64,000 bases of DNA from Burkholderiales bacterium (GCA_021732385.1 JAKFVA010000026.1:1-64000); one strand, 5' to 3'. Positions 37,944 through 48,473 are shown, counted from the first letter of the stretch. Notes: generated by a model not told the origin, from the letters alone. A program made the numbers and translations.

Positions 37944-38687
37944 ATGGTCGAACCCAAAGTCCTTTTGCAAGCCTCGCTGAATGCCAGCAGGGCGTTTTTC
38001 CGCCCACCAGCTACTGCTAGAGCGGTAGTTGGTGCGCAACCTATGCGGTCTAAAGCTGTACCCGTCATGGTGCCTATCCGCTCGATTGGCCCGAGCGAGC
38101 GAGAGCGCATCGTCCAGCATTTAATGACACTGAGCCCGCGCGACCGTTACCTGCGCTTTGGCTATTCGGCGTCTGATGAACAGATTGCCCGTTACGTTAA
38201 TGACCTGAACTTTGACCGCGATGAAATCTATGGCATTTACAACCGCAAGCTGGAACTACTGGCAGTAGCGCATCTGGCTTTTTCGCCAGACCCCAAATGC
38301 GAGGCCTGTGCCGAGTTCGGCGTATCGGTGCTGCTTGCAGCGCGCGGCCGCGGATATGGTGCCCGGCTGTTTGAGCGGGCGGTGATGCATGCCAGCAATG
38401 AGGGGGTGAACCTGATGTTCATTCATGCGTTGTCCGAGAATACCGCCATGCTCAAGATTGCCCGCAACGCTGGTGCCACGCTGGAGCGCGACGGTGCCGA
38501 GACCGAGGCTTATTTGCGCCTCGCCCCGCCCACGCTGGACAGTCGCATGACCGAGATTGTGGAGCAGCGTTTTGCGCAGCTTGACTACCACATGAAAGTT
38601 CAGGCTAAGCAATTCTGGGAATTTTTGGCCGGTGTGCAGGAAGTGCGGCGTGGCGTGCAGGCCGCGCGCCATCATAGCGGCGAATAG
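37944..38687 (+). CDS. GNAT-family acetyltransferase
   Basis: 247 residues. The acetyl-CoA binding pattern GVSVLLAARGRGYGARLFERAV (~125-146) and the N-terminal block TLSPRDRYLRFGYS are typical GNAT features. The C-terminal ~60 residues are an extra helical tail. Substrate unknown. The 175-bp gap before it contains a partial copy of the TTGATAGCG-type repeat near 37813 and a short GCCCAT/ATGGGC hairpin, but nothing else I can name. Confidence 0.85.
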   Translation: MVEPKVLLQASLNASRAFFRPPATARAVVGAQPMRSKAVPVMVPIRSIGPSERERIVQHLMTLSPRDRYLRFGYSASDEQIARYVNDLNFDRDEIYGIYNRKLELLAVAHLAFSPDPKCEACAEFGVSVLLAARGRGYGARLFERAVMHASNEGVNLMFIHALSENTAMLKIARNAGATLERDGAETEAYLRLAPPTLDSRMTEIVEQRFAQLDYHMKVQAKQFWEFLAGVQEVRRGVQAARHHSGE

Positions 38688-38795
38688 CTCGCAAAGCTCA
38701 CCTTGGGAGATGGGCGCCCCAGAGTTGCCCGCCGCAGCGGTGAATCCGGTATCCTTGGCAGCATCTCAACAACTGCACGTCCTGCGCATCTGCCA

Positions 38796-39671
38796 GTGTC
38801 AGACCCGCATCCCGCACGCGCTGCTTCCAAGGAAGACAAGCGCACGTTCTTGCAAAAGCTAGCCGAATTTATTCATCCCGGCCCCGATTCACGGGCCGAG
38901 TTGATTGAAACCCTGGCGGATGCTGAAGACAACCAGATCATCAATGCCGAATCGCGCGTCATGCTCGAGGGCGTAATCCGCATGGCCGACATGACGGCTG
39001 GTGACGTCATGGTCGCGGCCCCGCGCATGGATTTGCTCGATATCAATGCCCCACTAGCGGCTCTGCTGCCCATGGTGATCGAGGCGGCGCACTCTCGCTT
39101 TCCGGTGTACGAGGGCGAGCGAGAGAACATCATTGGCATTTTGATGGCCAAAGACTTGCTCAAGTTGCAGGACGCGCCGCAGCAAAGCGTGCGGGCGTTG
39201 CTGCGCCCGGCTGTGTTTGTTCCCGAGAGCAAAGGCTTGAATGATCTGTTGCGCGACTTTCGCGGCAACCGCAACCACCTGGCCATCGTGATTGATGAAT
39301 TTGGCCGTGTGGCTGGCCTCATCACCATCGAAGACGTGCTGGAGCAAATCGTTGGCGAGATTGAAGACGAGTTTGATATTGCCGAAGACGAAGGCGACAT
39401 TTTTGGTCTGACGGATCACACCTACCGCGTCAGTGGCAACACCGCCATCGAGCGGCTCAATGAAGCGCTCGGGGTCAACTTGGTGGCCAGCGATAGCGAG
39501 ACTGCCTTTGACACGATCGGCGGCTTGATTACCCATGAAATGGGCCATGTGCCCAGGCGTGGCGAACGTCATGCCTTGAGTGGGCTGGAGTTTGTGGTGC
39601 TGCACACCAAGGCTGGCGCGGTGCGCTGGTTCAAGGTTACGCAGATGCGCGGTGCCGACAGCATTGCCTGA
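38796..39671 (+). CDS. corC: CBS-domain protein of the CorC/HlyC type
   Basis: 291 residues starting with a GTG at 38796 (MSDPHPARAASKEDKRTFLQKL), which matches the ~292 residues of E. coli CorC. Two CBS domains (~70-200: SRFPVYEGERENIIGILMAKDLL and VIDEFGRVAGLITIEDVLEQIVG) and a C-terminal CorC/HlyC domain are present. Thought to act in Mg/Co efflux. Directly coupled to lnt (overlap 39664-39671). An in-frame start 31 codons earlier adds a low-complexity leader and is rejected. Confidence 0.9.
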   Translation: MSDPHPARAASKEDKRTFLQKLAEFIHPGPDSRAELIETLADAEDNQIINAESRVMLEGVIRMADMTAGDVMVAAPRMDLLDINAPLAALLPMVIEAAHSRFPVYEGERENIIGILMAKDLLKLQDAPQQSVRALLRPAVFVPESKGLNDLLRDFRGNRNHLAIVIDEFGRVAGLITIEDVLEQIVGEIEDEFDIAEDEGDIFGLTDHTYRVSGNTAIERLNEALGVNLVASDSETAFDTIGGLITHEMGHVPRRGERHALSGLEFVVLHTKAGAVRWFKVTQMRGADSIA

Positions 39672-41316
39672 ACCGGCCTGGGTGCAGGCCATCCGCCCAT
39701 CTGCAAAACCCATACGGGCCTGGCCCACGCTTTGCGCTGTAATTGCGGGCTTGGCACATGCTGCCAGCCTGGCATTGCCAGGCAGCGGCGAGCCTTTGTG
39801 GGGCTTGCAATTGCTGGCCCTGGCGGCGCTGGCCTGGCTGCTGGAGGGCGCTAGGGACTGTCGGCGCGCAGCTTTTTGGCTGGGCTGGGTGTTTGCCACC
39901 GCATGGCTGGCAGGCACATTCTGGTGGTTGTATATCTCGCTGCATGTGTATGGCGGTCTGGCTGCGCCGTTTGCCGTGTTGGCAGTGGCAGCGCTGGCAT
40001 TTGCGTTGGCACTTTATTACGCGCTGGCGTGCCTGCTGTTTGTCGTTGTGGCACCCGCCAATTTGGCCGGGCGTGCCTTGGTGTTTGCGGCATGCTGGAC
40101 ACTGGCCGAGCTCGCGCGCGGCGTGTTCTTTACGGGTTTTCCGTGGGGTGCGGCGGGTTATGCGCATGTTGACGGCTTGCTGGCTGGCTATGCGCCGTGG
40201 CTGGGTGTGTATGGCATTGGCGCAATCGCTGCCTGGTTGGCATTGAGTCTGGCGCGCATTACCGACTGCGGACGGTTGCAGCGGATTGCGGCGCTGATGT
40301 TGTTAACGCTGCCGTCCGTAGCGCAGATGGGGCAGGACAGCTCGCCAGTCACGCAGTCAGCAGGCGTCTTGTCGGTCACACTTTTACAAGGCAATATTGC
40401 GCAGGACGAAAAGTTTCAGAGCGGCTCGGGCGTGCCCGATGCGCTGAGCTGGTACGGCGCGCAATTGCGCGCAGCGCGCACCGAATTGGTGGTCACGCCT
40501 GAGACCTCGCTGCCATTGCTGCCGCGTGAGCTTCCAGAGGGCTATTGGGATGGACTGCGCCAGCACTTTGGTGCAGGCGTGGGTGACACAATAAAGTCTG
40601 TCAAATCAGCCCCTGTGCCGGTCGCCAATGTGGCTTCAGGCGCTGCGCTTATTGGCATGCCACTGGGCAGTCTGCGCTCGGGCTATACCAACTCCGTGCT
40701 GGGTTTACAACCGGGCAGGATTGAGCCCTACCGTTATGACAAGCACCATCTGGTGCCGTTTGGTGAATTTATTCCCCGATTTTTTAAATGGTTCACGCAG
40801 TTGTTGAATATCCCTCTAGGCGACTTCAACCGCGGCGTGGTCGGGCCGCCCGCGTTCGAGGTGCGGGGCGCACAAGGTGTACAGCGCCTGGCCCCCAACA
40901 TCTGCTACGAAGACTTGTTTGGTGAGGAGTTGGCCGTGCGTTTTACGGATGCAGCCACGGCACCCACCATCATGGTCAACGTCAGCAATATTGCCTGGTT
41001 TGGCAACAGCCTGGCGATCGATCAACACTTGCAAATCTCGCGCATGCGCACACTGGAATTGCAGCGTCCCATGATCCGTGCCACCAACACGGGCGCCACG
41101 GCCATCATTGATCACCGAGGTAATGTGACGCACCAGCTACCACGTCTGACAAGAGGCGTTTTACTGGGTGAGGTGCAGGGCCGCAGCGGCAATACCTTTT
41201 TTGCCAAGTGGGCTGGGCACTTTGATTTGTGGCCCTTGTGGGGACTGTCCATTGCTACACTTTTAATAGCCTTTGGCGCGCGGCACCGTAAATCTCAAAC
41301 CCGAGTTGGCCTCTAA
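39664..41316 (+). CDS. lnt: Apolipoprotein N-acyltransferase
   Basis: 550 residues if TTG 39664 is the start (it overlaps the corC stop); a GTG at 39682 is another option. N-terminal multi-helix membrane region (~20-210) followed by a nitrilase-type domain with catalytic Glu (VVTPETSLPLLP, ~280), Lys region and Cys (NICYEDLFGE, ~415). Transfers an acyl chain to the N-terminus of lipoproteins in the inner membrane. Order corC-lnt-glyQ-glyS is characteristic of this region in Burkholderiales. Confidence 0.93.
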   Translation: MPEPAWVQAIRPSAKPIRAWPTLCAVIAGLAHAASLALPGSGEPLWGLQLLALAALAWLLEGARDCRRAAFWLGWVFATAWLAGTFWWLYISLHVYGGLAAPFAVLAVAALAFALALYYALACLLFVVVAPANLAGRALVFAACWTLAELARGVFFTGFPWGAAGYAHVDGLLAGYAPWLGVYGIGAIAAWLALSLARITDCGRLQRIAALMLLTLPSVAQMGQDSSPVTQSAGVLSVTLLQGNIAQDEKFQSGSGVPDALSWYGAQLRAARTELVVTPETSLPLLPRELPEGYWDGLRQHFGAGVGDTIKSVKSAPVPVANVASGAALIGMPLGSLRSGYTNSVLGLQPGRIEPYRYDKHHLVPFGEFIPRFFKWFTQLLNIPLGDFNRGVVGPPAFEVRGAQGVQRLAPNICYEDLFGEELAVRFTDAATAPTIMVNVSNIAWFGNSLAIDQHLQISRMRTLELQRPMIRATNTGATAIIDHRGNVTHQLPRLTRGVLLGEVQGRSGNTFFAKWAGHFDLWPLWGLSIATLLIAFGARHRKSQTRVGL

Positions 41317-41325
41317 AATAAGCGC

Positions 41326-42231
41326 ATGCTGAGTTTTCAAGACATTATTTTGCGGCTGCAACAATACTGGAGCGCGCAAGGCTGCGCCCTGCTGCAACCC
41401 TACGACATGGAAGTGGGGGCAGGCACCTCGCATACCGCTACATTTTTAAGAGCACTGGGCCCTGAGCCTTGGAAAGCTGCGTATGTGCAGCCCAGCCGCC
41501 GCCCAAAAGATGGCCGTTATGGCAACAACCCCAACCGCTTGCAGCACTACTACCAGTACCAGGTGGTGCTCAAGCCCGCGCCTGCCAATATTCTGGAGCT
41601 GTACCTAGGCAGCCTCGCAGCGCTGGGTTTTGATTTGAAGCAGAACGACGTACGCTTTGTCGAAGACGATTGGGAAAATCCCACCCTGGGTGCCTGGGGC
41701 TTGGGCTGGGAGGTCTGGCTCAACGGCATGGAAGTGACGCAATTCACCTATTTCCAGCAAGTCGGTGGCATCGATTGCCGCCCCATCACGGGTGAAATCA
41801 CTTATGGCCTGGAGCGCCTGGCTATGTACCTGCAGGGCGTGGACAACGTTTATGACTTGAAGTGGACGCAGGGGTTGACCTATGGCGACGTTTACTTGCA
41901 AAACGAACAGGAGCAAAGCGCTTACAACTTTGAGCATAGCGACGCCGATTTTTTATTCACGGCTTTTACCGCTCACGAGAAGCAGGCCAAACATTTGATT
42001 GAGCAGCAATTGGCATTGCCTGCCTATGAGCAGGTGCTCAAGTCCGCCCACACGTTTAATTTGCTCGATGCACGTGGTTCGATCAGCGTCACCGAACGCG
42101 CTGCCTACATTGGCCGTATCCGCAACCTGGCCAAGAGCGTTGCACAAAGCTACCTCGACAGCCGTGAGCGCCTGGGTTTTCCAATGGCCCCGCCCGAGTG
42201 GGTGGCACAGCTGGCCAAAAAGGTGGCATGA
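41326..42231 (+). CDS. glyQ: Glycyl-tRNA synthetase subunit alpha
   Basis: 301 residues. The alpha subunit of the bacterial tetrameric GlyRS, catalysing glycine adenylation. [20 protein letters not shown] at the start and the signature [21 protein letters not shown] are clear. Followed by glyS with an overlapping ATGA junction. Confidence 0.98.
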   Translation: MLSFQDIILRLQQYWSAQGCALLQPYDMEVGAGTSHTATFLRALGPEPWKAAYVQPSRRPKDGRYGNNPNRLQHYYQYQVVLKPAPANILELYLGSLAALGFDLKQNDVRFVEDDWENPTLGAWGLGWEVWLNGMEVTQFTYFQQVGGIDCRPITGEITYGLERLAMYLQGVDNVYDLKWTQGLTYGDVYLQNEQEQSAYNFEHSDADFLFTAFTAHEKQAKHLIEQQLALPAYEQVLKSAHTFNLLDARGSISVTERAAYIGRIRNLAKSVAQSYLDSRERLGFPMAPPEWVAQLAKKVA

Positions 42232-44432
42232 GCGGTATGGAAACAAAAAATCTGTTGGTCGAACTGTTGGTCGAAGAGCTTCCCCCCAAGGCGTTAAATA
42301 AGTTGGGCGATGCCTTTGCCAGCGTATTGCTGGATCAGTTGCGTTTGTTGGGTTTGGCGGACGGTGAATCAAAGGCCACGGCTTACGCCTCGCCGCGGCG
42401 GCTGGCGGCGCACATCACTGCGGTGGCGGCGCAGGCGGCAGACAAAAGCGTGTCCAGCAAGCTCATGCCGGTCAGTGTGGGCCTGGATTCAGCGGGCAAT
42501 GCCACGCCAGCCCTGCTAAAAAAATTGCAAGCCCTTGGAGCAGACGCTGGTGCGGTGGGTCAGCTCAAGCGTGCCATGGACGGCAAGGCGCAAGTGCTGT
42601 ACTACGACAGCACAGTGCGCGGTGCCACACTGGCCGATGGCCTGCAAAAAGCACTGCTTGAGGCGATTGCCAAGTTGCCCATCCCCAAGGTCATGAGCTA
42701 CCAATTGGAATCGGGCTGTGAGTTGCCGGGCTGGAGCAGTGTGAGCTTTGTGCGTCCCGCGCATGGGCTGCTTGCCCTGCACGGCAGTGCCGTGGTGCCA
42801 GTACAGGCGCTGGGCTTGCATGCGGGCAACAGCACGCAAGGCCACCGTTTTGAAGCCGCCAAAGCCGTGGTGGTGATTGCCAACGCCGACAGTTACGCCG
42901 ACATCTTGCTGAACGACGGTGCAGTAATTGCCAGCTTTGCCCAGCGCAAAGCCGAGATTGGGCGCCAGCTGGCGCAAGCCGCGGCCCGACTGGGTGGTGG
43001 TGTGCAGCCGCTGCAAGACGACGCCTTGCTTGATGAGGTGACTGCGTTGGTGGAGCGGCCCAATGTGCTGGTGTGCGAGTTCGAGCCCGCGTTCTTGCAA
43101 GTGCCGCAAGAGTGCCTGATTCTCACCATGAAGGCCAACCAGAAATACTTTCCGCTGCTCGACACTGGCGGGAAACTCACCCATCAATTTCTAGTGGTTA
43201 GCAACATCAGCCCGCAAGACGCCAGCGCCGTGATTGGCGGCAACGAGCGCGTCATACGTCCGCGGCTGGCCGATGCCAAATTTTTCTACGATCAAGACCG
43301 TAAAAAAACGCTGGCCTCTCGCCTGGACGGCCTGGCCAAGGTGGTGTACCACAACAAGCTCGGTTCCCAGGCCGAGCGCGCCAAGCGAGTACGTGCCATT
43401 TCCCATGCCATTGTTGAACAACTGCGCGCGGCCACCACGCCCTACACCGTGCAGGCTAAAGAAGAGTTTGACATGCTGGCGCACAAGGCCGAGCAGGCCG
43501 CGCAACTGGCCAAGACCGATTTGTTGACTGACATGGTGGGTGAATTCCCGGAACTGCAGGGCATCATGGGCGGCTACTATGCACGCCATGAAGGTCTACG
43601 CGACGGTATCGCTATCGCAATTGAAGACCACTACAAGCCCCGCTTTGCCGGTGACAGCCTGCCGCGCAACCATACCGGCCTGGTGGTGGCACTGGCCGAC
43701 AAGCTTGAAACACTGGTGGGGATGTTCGGCATTGGCAATCTGCCCACCGGCGACCGCGACCCGTTTGCGCTGCGCCGCCATGCGCTAGGGGTCATCCGGA
43801 TTCTGATGGAGAAGAACCTGCCGTTGTTGTTGTCGCCGTTACTGTTAAGTGCTGCGCATGCATTCAATGAATGGCTAAGTCAGCAATCTGAAGAAGACTG
43901 CATAGTGTTTGGTTACGGCAAGGTCAAATTACCCACTTTCATTTACGAGCGCCTAGCTGGTCTGTTGCGTGAGCAGGGTTACAGCAGCCAAGAGATTGAT
44001 GCAGTGCTATCTTTAGAGCCCCAGCGCCTTGGCGACATACCGCAGCGTCTGGCGGCAGTACGCGCTTTCGCCTCGCTGCCCGAGGCCCCCGCGCTGGCCG
44101 CCGCCAACAAGCGTGTAAGCAACATACTTAAAAAGGTGGAGGGCACGGTAGAGGCCAGCGTTGATGCCACCAAGCTGCATGAGCCAGCTGAGATCGCGTT
44201 GCAAGACGCTATTACATCAGTAGCTATAAGTGCAGATCAAGCCTGGGTTAAAGGCCAGTACACTGAAAACCTGCAGGCGCTAGCCGCACTCAAGGCACCC
44301 GTTGATGCATTTTTTGAAACGGTCATGGTCAACGCCGAAGATCCCGCATTGCGCGCCAATCGCCTGGGCTTGCTCGCAACGCTGCATGCTGCCATGAACC
44401 GTGTGGCCGATTTGTCCAAGCTGGCAACTTAG
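42228..44432 (+). CDS. glyS: Glycyl-tRNA synthetase subunit beta
   Basis: 734 residues from ATG 42228 ([24 protein letters not shown]); the ATG overlaps the glyQ stop (ATGA), supporting this start over one nine codons later. Contains the motif [13 protein letters not shown], an HD-like segment around [21 protein letters not shown] and a C-terminal tRNA-binding part. Needs GlyQ for activity. Confidence 0.97.
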   Translation: MSGMETKNLLVELLVEELPPKALNKLGDAFASVLLDQLRLLGLADGESKATAYASPRRLAAHITAVAAQAADKSVSSKLMPVSVGLDSAGNATPALLKKLQALGADAGAVGQLKRAMDGKAQVLYYDSTVRGATLADGLQKALLEAIAKLPIPKVMSYQLESGCELPGWSSVSFVRPAHGLLALHGSAVVPVQALGLHAGNSTQGHRFEAAKAVVVIANADSYADILLNDGAVIASFAQRKAEIGRQLAQAAARLGGGVQPLQDDALLDEVTALVERPNVLVCEFEPAFLQVPQECLILTMKANQKYFPLLDTGGKLTHQFLVVSNISPQDASAVIGGNERVIRPRLADAKFFYDQDRKKTLASRLDGLAKVVYHNKLGSQAERAKRVRAISHAIVEQLRAATTPYTVQAKEEFDMLAHKAEQAAQLAKTDLLTDMVGEFPELQGIMGGYYARHEGLRDGIAIAIEDHYKPRFAGDSLPRNHTGLVVALADKLETLVGMFGIGNLPTGDRDPFALRRHALGVIRILMEKNLPLLLSPLLLSAAHAFNEWLSQQSEEDCIVFGYGKVKLPTFIYERLAGLLREQGYSSQEIDAVLSLEPQRLGDIPQRLAAVRAFASLPEAPALAAANKRVSNILKKVEGTVEASVDATKLHEPAEIALQDAITSVAISADQAWVKGQYTENLQALAALKAPVDAFFETVMVNAEDPALRANRLGLLATLHAAMNRVADLSKLAT

Positions 44433-44465
44433 CTACCTGACGCTACTTGGCTGTATAACCTTCCC

Positions 44466-45032
44466 ATGCAACTTGTCATCCTTGACCGCGACGGCACCAT
44501 CAACGAAGACCGTGACGACTTTGTAAAGTCCCCCGATGAATGGCAGCCCCTGGCCGGTGCCTTGCAAGCGATTGCCAAGCTCAACCATGCCGGTTTTCAG
44601 GTGGTCCTGGCGTCCAATCAGTCGGGCTTGGGACGCGGGCTGTTTGATGTGGCAGCGTTGAATGCCATTCACAGGAAAATGCACAAAATGCTTGCTGCGG
44701 TGGGTGGACGCGTGGACGCGGTATTCTTTTGTCCGCATGCGCCGCAAGACACTTGCACTTGTCGCAAGCCGCTGCCCGGTTTGTTTGAGCAAATTGGCGA
44801 GCGCTACGGCATCAATCTCAAAGGCGTGCCCACTGCCGGCGACAGTCTTCGTGATCTGCAAGCCGGCTTAGCGGCAGGCTGTGCGCCGCATTTGGTGCTG
44901 ACTGGCAAGGCTGGCATTTACCGCCAGCAAGCGCTGGCAGATGTATTCCCTGAGCAAACCCAAACGCATCTGGATCTGAACGCCTTTGCCGACGCGGTGA
45001 TTGCCGCGCGCACCAATTCGCCCGCACTGTAA
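44466..45032 (+). CDS. gmhB: D-glycero-beta-D-manno-heptose 1,7-bisphosphate 7-phosphatase
   Basis: 188 residues, HAD superfamily. Catalytic aspartates in LDRDGTIN (D7/D9), SNQSG block, zinc-binding loop CPHAPQDTCTCRKP, and GDSLRDLQAG. Removes a phosphate in ADP-heptose synthesis for lipopolysaccharide. In an operon with glyS and a PlsC-type acyltransferase. Confidence 0.94.
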   Translation: MQLVILDRDGTINEDRDDFVKSPDEWQPLAGALQAIAKLNHAGFQVVLASNQSGLGRGLFDVAALNAIHRKMHKMLAAVGGRVDAVFFCPHAPQDTCTCRKPLPGLFEQIGERYGINLKGVPTAGDSLRDLQAGLAAGCAPHLVLTGKAGIYRQQALADVFPEQTQTHLDLNAFADAVIAARTNSPAL

Positions 45033-45041
45033 ACACGCACC

Positions 45042-45815
45042 ATGCTGTTGATTCGCTCGCTCCTGCACCTGCTGTGGATGGCAGTTACCGTGATCCCCTG
45101 GGCGCTGATGGTGCTACTTTGCTCGCTGTTTGTCAGCTCTACCACGGTCTACTGGCAATGCGCGGGCTGGTTGCGGTTAGCTGTAAGTGGTGGCCGGGTG
45201 ATTCTGGGCATTCGCAACCGCGTCACTGGCATGGAAAACCTGCCGACCGGGCAGACCAGCCCCGCCGTCCTGCTGGTCAAGCACCAGTCCACCTGGGAAA
45301 CCTTTTGCATGCCCACCCTCATGCCGCACCCGCTGGCGTACGTATTCAAAAAAGAGCTGCTGTACGTGCCGTTTTTTGGCTGGGCCATGGGCCGCATGGA
45401 TATGATTCACATTGACCGTGGCCTGCGCACCCAGGCCTTTAACAAAGTGGTTGAGCAAGGAAGGCGGTTGTTGGGGCAGGGCGTGTGGGTCATCATGTTC
45501 CCTGAGGGCACACGCATTCCGCGCGGCCACAAGGGGGTGTATAAAAATGGTGGCACCCGGCTCGCAGTGGAAACCGGTGCGCCCGTGATTCCGATTGCAG
45601 TCACCTCAGCCACCTGCTGGCCGCGCAAGGCTTTTATCAAGCGCCCTGGTGTGGTTAATATTTCGATTGGCCGGCCCATCAGTTCTGTTGGCCGCGAACC
45701 AGACGAGCTAATGCGTGAGGTTGAAAACTGGATCGAGACCGAGATGCGCCGCCTTGACCCGGATGCTTACCCGCCAAATGGTCCCACACCAGTTTTCAGC
45801 AAAACACCGGGCTAA
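45042..45815 (+). CDS. plsC: 1-acyl-sn-glycerol-3-phosphate acyltransferase
   Basis: 257 residues. One or two N-terminal membrane helices precede the acyltransferase fold. The catalytic motif reads VKHQSTWETF, i.e. H-x4-E where most PlsC proteins have H-x4-D; FPEGTRIPRG (motif III) is intact. It makes phosphatidic acid in the inner membrane. Follows gmhB by 9 bp. Confidence 0.92.
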   Translation: MLLIRSLLHLLWMAVTVIPWALMVLLCSLFVSSTTVYWQCAGWLRLAVSGGRVILGIRNRVTGMENLPTGQTSPAVLLVKHQSTWETFCMPTLMPHPLAYVFKKELLYVPFFGWAMGRMDMIHIDRGLRTQAFNKVVEQGRRLLGQGVWVIMFPEGTRIPRGHKGVYKNGGTRLAVETGAPVIPIAVTSATCWPRKAFIKRPGVVNISIGRPISSVGREPDELMREVENWIETEMRRLDPDAYPPNGPTPVFSKTPG

Positions 45816-45832
45816 GCAGTTCCACACCACTT

Positions 45833-46747
45833 ATGCAGTTATTGCGCTTCAACCTGGATTTGTTTGGCCCTGGTGCCAGCCATGCGCCGCAAATCACAAG
45901 TCCGCAAAGCACACCAGTCGTTACCGGCAATACGATTAAAGCAACTGAATCCTCAGCAGGTGCAGTGCCACAGACGGTACTTTTCTCGCACCCGCGTGCC
46001 AACCGCGAAGCGTTATTGCGCGGTGGTGTGGTGGCGTTTGAATTCCGCCGGGCCAAACGTCGCAGCATCGGCTTTCTGATTGGCCCTGATGGCCTTGTGG
46101 TGCGAGCACCATCTTGGGTGCCGCTGCAGGAAGTTGATGCCGCCGTGCAAGAAAAAGGTAGCTGGATTGTCAAAAAACTGGCCGAGACGCGCCAGCGCCA
46201 TGAGTCGCTTGAATCAAACCGTATGCAGTGGCACGATGGTGCCAGCCTAACTTTTTTGGGCCAGCCGGTGCAGTTGTGGATTGATCCGGCACATGCTTTT
46301 GAAGGTGCGGGCGCAGCGCTGGTTAACCAAGCGCTCAACCCGGGTGACGCGCCCTTGTTGCGCTTGCAACTGGGTCTGGCGCACAACGCCAGCGTGCCCC
46401 AAATCCGCGATGCCGCGCAGGCTTGGCTAATGCGCCAATCCAAGCGGATCTTTGAGGAGCGACTAAACCACTTTGCCGCTCGCTTGGGCGTGCGCTGGAC
46501 CAAGCTGAGCCTGAGCAACGCAGGTACCCGTTGGGGCAGCGCACGGGCCGATGGCTCAATCCGCCTGCATTGGCGTTTAGTGCATTACCGTATGTCAGTA
46601 ATTGACTATGTCGTTGCGCACGAACTCAGTCATTTGCGAGTGATGGATCACAGCCCGCGATTTTGGGACACTGTGCGCTCGGTCGTGCCCGACTACACGG
46701 AGCAAGTCAACCACTTAAAGAAAAATGTTTTACCCCCCTGGGGCTGA
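45833..46747 (+). CDS. YgjP-like metal-dependent hydrolase (DUF45)
   Basis: 304 residues. The metal-binding motif VVAHELSHLRVMDHSPRFWD (H-E-x2-H plus a later H) near residues 258-277 is typical of YgjP/SprT-like proteins, as is RAKRRSIGFLIGPDGLVVRAP at ~73-93. The N-terminal 60 residues are a poorly conserved extension. Function unknown; the family is annotated as a metal-dependent hydrolase. Confidence 0.88.
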   Translation: MQLLRFNLDLFGPGASHAPQITSPQSTPVVTGNTIKATESSAGAVPQTVLFSHPRANREALLRGGVVAFEFRRAKRRSIGFLIGPDGLVVRAPSWVPLQEVDAAVQEKGSWIVKKLAETRQRHESLESNRMQWHDGASLTFLGQPVQLWIDPAHAFEGAGAALVNQALNPGDAPLLRLQLGLAHNASVPQIRDAAQAWLMRQSKRIFEERLNHFAARLGVRWTKLSLSNAGTRWGSARADGSIRLHWRLVHYRMSVIDYVVAHELSHLRVMDHSPRFWDTVRSVVPDYTEQVNHLKKNVLPPWG

Positions 46748-46756
46748 TGCCGTGAT

Positions 46757-47326
46757 TCAGTAGTGGAGTGAGTAGCGAATTTGCAAAAAATCCTCGCCGG
46801 GGTTAGGTTTTTTCAATCCCGCATTTGAAAAGTGCTGGTAGCGCAGTGTAATTTCATGCTCGGCGCGGCTACCAAACACAAGACCCAGGCCAATATGGTC
46901 ACCAAATTGGAAGCTGGTGCTGAATTGCTTGCCCCCATTGCGGTAAACCGGCGTAATCAGGTTAAAACCAATGGCGCCTTCCAGAAAAAACTGGTTTTGG
47001 GCATACGGGTAGTAGCGCAGCACAGGCGTGATGCCCAACTGGGTGGAGTTGCGGGTAAACAAGCCTGCCGGGTCGCTTTTGGGATTCCAGTATCCGATGG
47101 ATGCCTCCCAATAGCCTACCAAGCCTTCCACACCCCATTGGCTAGGTTGGTCCCAGGGCCACGTTATGCCCACCGTGAGACTCTTCGCCGTATCCGCGAA
47201 TCCAGGCTGAATGAAAAAACGATTGGTCGAGGGTAACTTGAGGCCTGTGCCGCTTTGCCCCAGCACTAGCGCTGGGGTTAGAGTCAGGTAAGCGATTGAG
47301 AGTGCTGCAATATTAAGGCGCTTCAT
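46757..47326 (-). CDS. pagL: Lipid A 3-O-deacylase PagL-type outer membrane protein
   Basis: 189 residues from ATG 47326 (MKRLNIAALSIAYLTLTPALVLG). A Sec signal peptide is followed by an eight-strand beta-barrel pattern. The active-site segment RYQHFSNAGLKKPNPGEDF near residue 165-183 fits the PagL catalytic triad (His, Ser, acidic residue). PagL removes an acyl chain from lipid A in the outer membrane, which changes immune and polymyxin properties. Minus strand, convergent with the YgjP gene (9 bp gap). Confidence 0.85.
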   Translation of the reverse strand: MKRLNIAALSIAYLTLTPALVLGQSGTGLKLPSTNRFFIQPGFADTAKSLTVGITWPWDQPSQWGVEGLVGYWEASIGYWNPKSDPAGLFTRNSTQLGITPVLRYYPYAQNQFFLEGAIGFNLITPVYRNGGKQFSTSFQFGDHIGLGLVFGSRAEHEITLRYQHFSNAGLKKPNPGEDFLQIRYSLHY

Positions 47327-47372
47327 GGTGAGATTTATGTAACAAAACCTAATGAAATAGTTTAGGTGATAT

Positions 47373-48434
47373 TCATGGCGTGGCAACCGCAAAGCGAACC
47401 ATGCCATCGGCGCTGATCTGGCGACTCAGTTGTCCTTGAAACCACAGCAGGTGCAAATGCGCCACAGCCTCACCCATGGCAAATGTCAGCTGATGCAAGT
47501 CCAGCGTGCGCTTAAACATGATAGGGACGATGTCGGAGGCGCTGCACGGCTGACTGGCGCAGGCTGCCAGCACTTCGGCCAGCCTGTCATCATGATGGGC
47601 ATGCAATTGGGCAATCCGCGCATGCAGACCCCAAAAAGGCTTGCCGTGCGAAGGTAGGACCAGGGTGTCTGATGGTAGCGGGCTGAATTTGTCAATAGAT
47701 GCCAAAAAAAGCGCTAATGGATTGGACTCAGGCTCAATATCAAAAACACTCACGTTAGTGGAAATGCGCGGCAGCATCATGTCGCCGCCAATCAGCACTT
47801 TCAGGCTGTCACAGTACAACGCGATGTGCTCCGGTGCATGGCCGTAGCCACTGATACAGCGCCAATTATTGCCACCAATAGCGATGGCATCGCCATCCAT
47901 CATGCGGTGGTAACTGGCTGGCACTGCGGGCACCATGCTGGGGTAGTAGTTGGCGCGGGCACGGATTTTTTCGATGGACGCTGGGTCGGTCAGGCCATGT
48001 GACGCAAAAAAACGTGCTGCGCTGTCGCCGCCAAAACCGGTCGTGCCTTGGCTGGCCATGCGGGCTACGTTGAAATCGGTGGCACTGATCCACAGCGGCA
48101 CCTGCCACCTGCCACACAGCCAGTGGGCCAGGCCAATATGGTCGGGATGCATGTGGGTCACAATCACACGCAAAATGGGCAGGCCAGCAAGCTGCGTGGC
48201 AAAAATCTGCTCCCACAGCGCGCGGCTTTCAGGTTTGTCAATGCAGCAGTCCACAATGCTCCAGCCCTGTGTTCCGTTCAGCGTATCGCGCAGCAGCCAT
48301 AAGTTGATGTGGTCCAGCGCAAACGGCAAACCCATGCGGATCCAGCGCACGCCTGGCGCCACCTCAAGCGTGCCGCCAGCGGGGCTGAGGGTGTCGCCTA
48401 GCGGGTAATGCAATTGGTGTTCAAGGGAGTTCAT
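47373..48434 (-). CDS. Metallo-beta-lactamase-fold hydrolase in the LiuR divergon
   Basis: 353 residues. Zinc motif VTHMHPDHIGLAHWL (~90-105), with later ligands in SGYGHAPEHIAL, GGDMML and LPSHGKPFW. It also has a C-terminal winged-helix-like extension as seen in GloB-like hydrolases (SDIVPIMFKRTLDLHQLTFAMGEAVAHL). The start at 48434 is 18 bp from the LiuR operator, so it is probably under the same regulator as the leucine genes. Substrate unknown; a CoA thioester is plausible. Confidence 0.88.
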   Translation of the reverse strand: MNSLEHQLHYPLGDTLSPAGGTLEVAPGVRWIRMGLPFALDHINLWLLRDTLNGTQGWSIVDCCIDKPESRALWEQIFATQLAGLPILRVIVTHMHPDHIGLAHWLCGRWQVPLWISATDFNVARMASQGTTGFGGDSAARFFASHGLTDPASIEKIRARANYYPSMVPAVPASYHRMMDGDAIAIGGNNWRCISGYGHAPEHIALYCDSLKVLIGGDMMLPRISTNVSVFDIEPESNPLALFLASIDKFSPLPSDTLVLPSHGKPFWGLHARIAQLHAHHDDRLAEVLAACASQPCSASDIVPIMFKRTLDLHQLTFAMGEAVAHLHLLWFQGQLSRQISADGMVRFAVATP

Positions 48435-48451
48435 GTAGGATTAGTGTTTAA

Positions 48452-48473
48452 TTGACGTTAACGTAAACGTCAA
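48452..48473 (+). promoter_or_regulatory. LiuR operator 1 (divergent promoter)
   Basis: A 22-bp near-palindrome with half-sites TTGACGTTAAC and GTAAACGTCAA (two positions broken). Nearly the same sequence recurs perfectly at 54892-54913. It lies between the divergent MBL gene and the MerR-type regulator gene, and matches the LiuR binding-site pattern known for betaproteobacteria. Confidence 0.82.
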
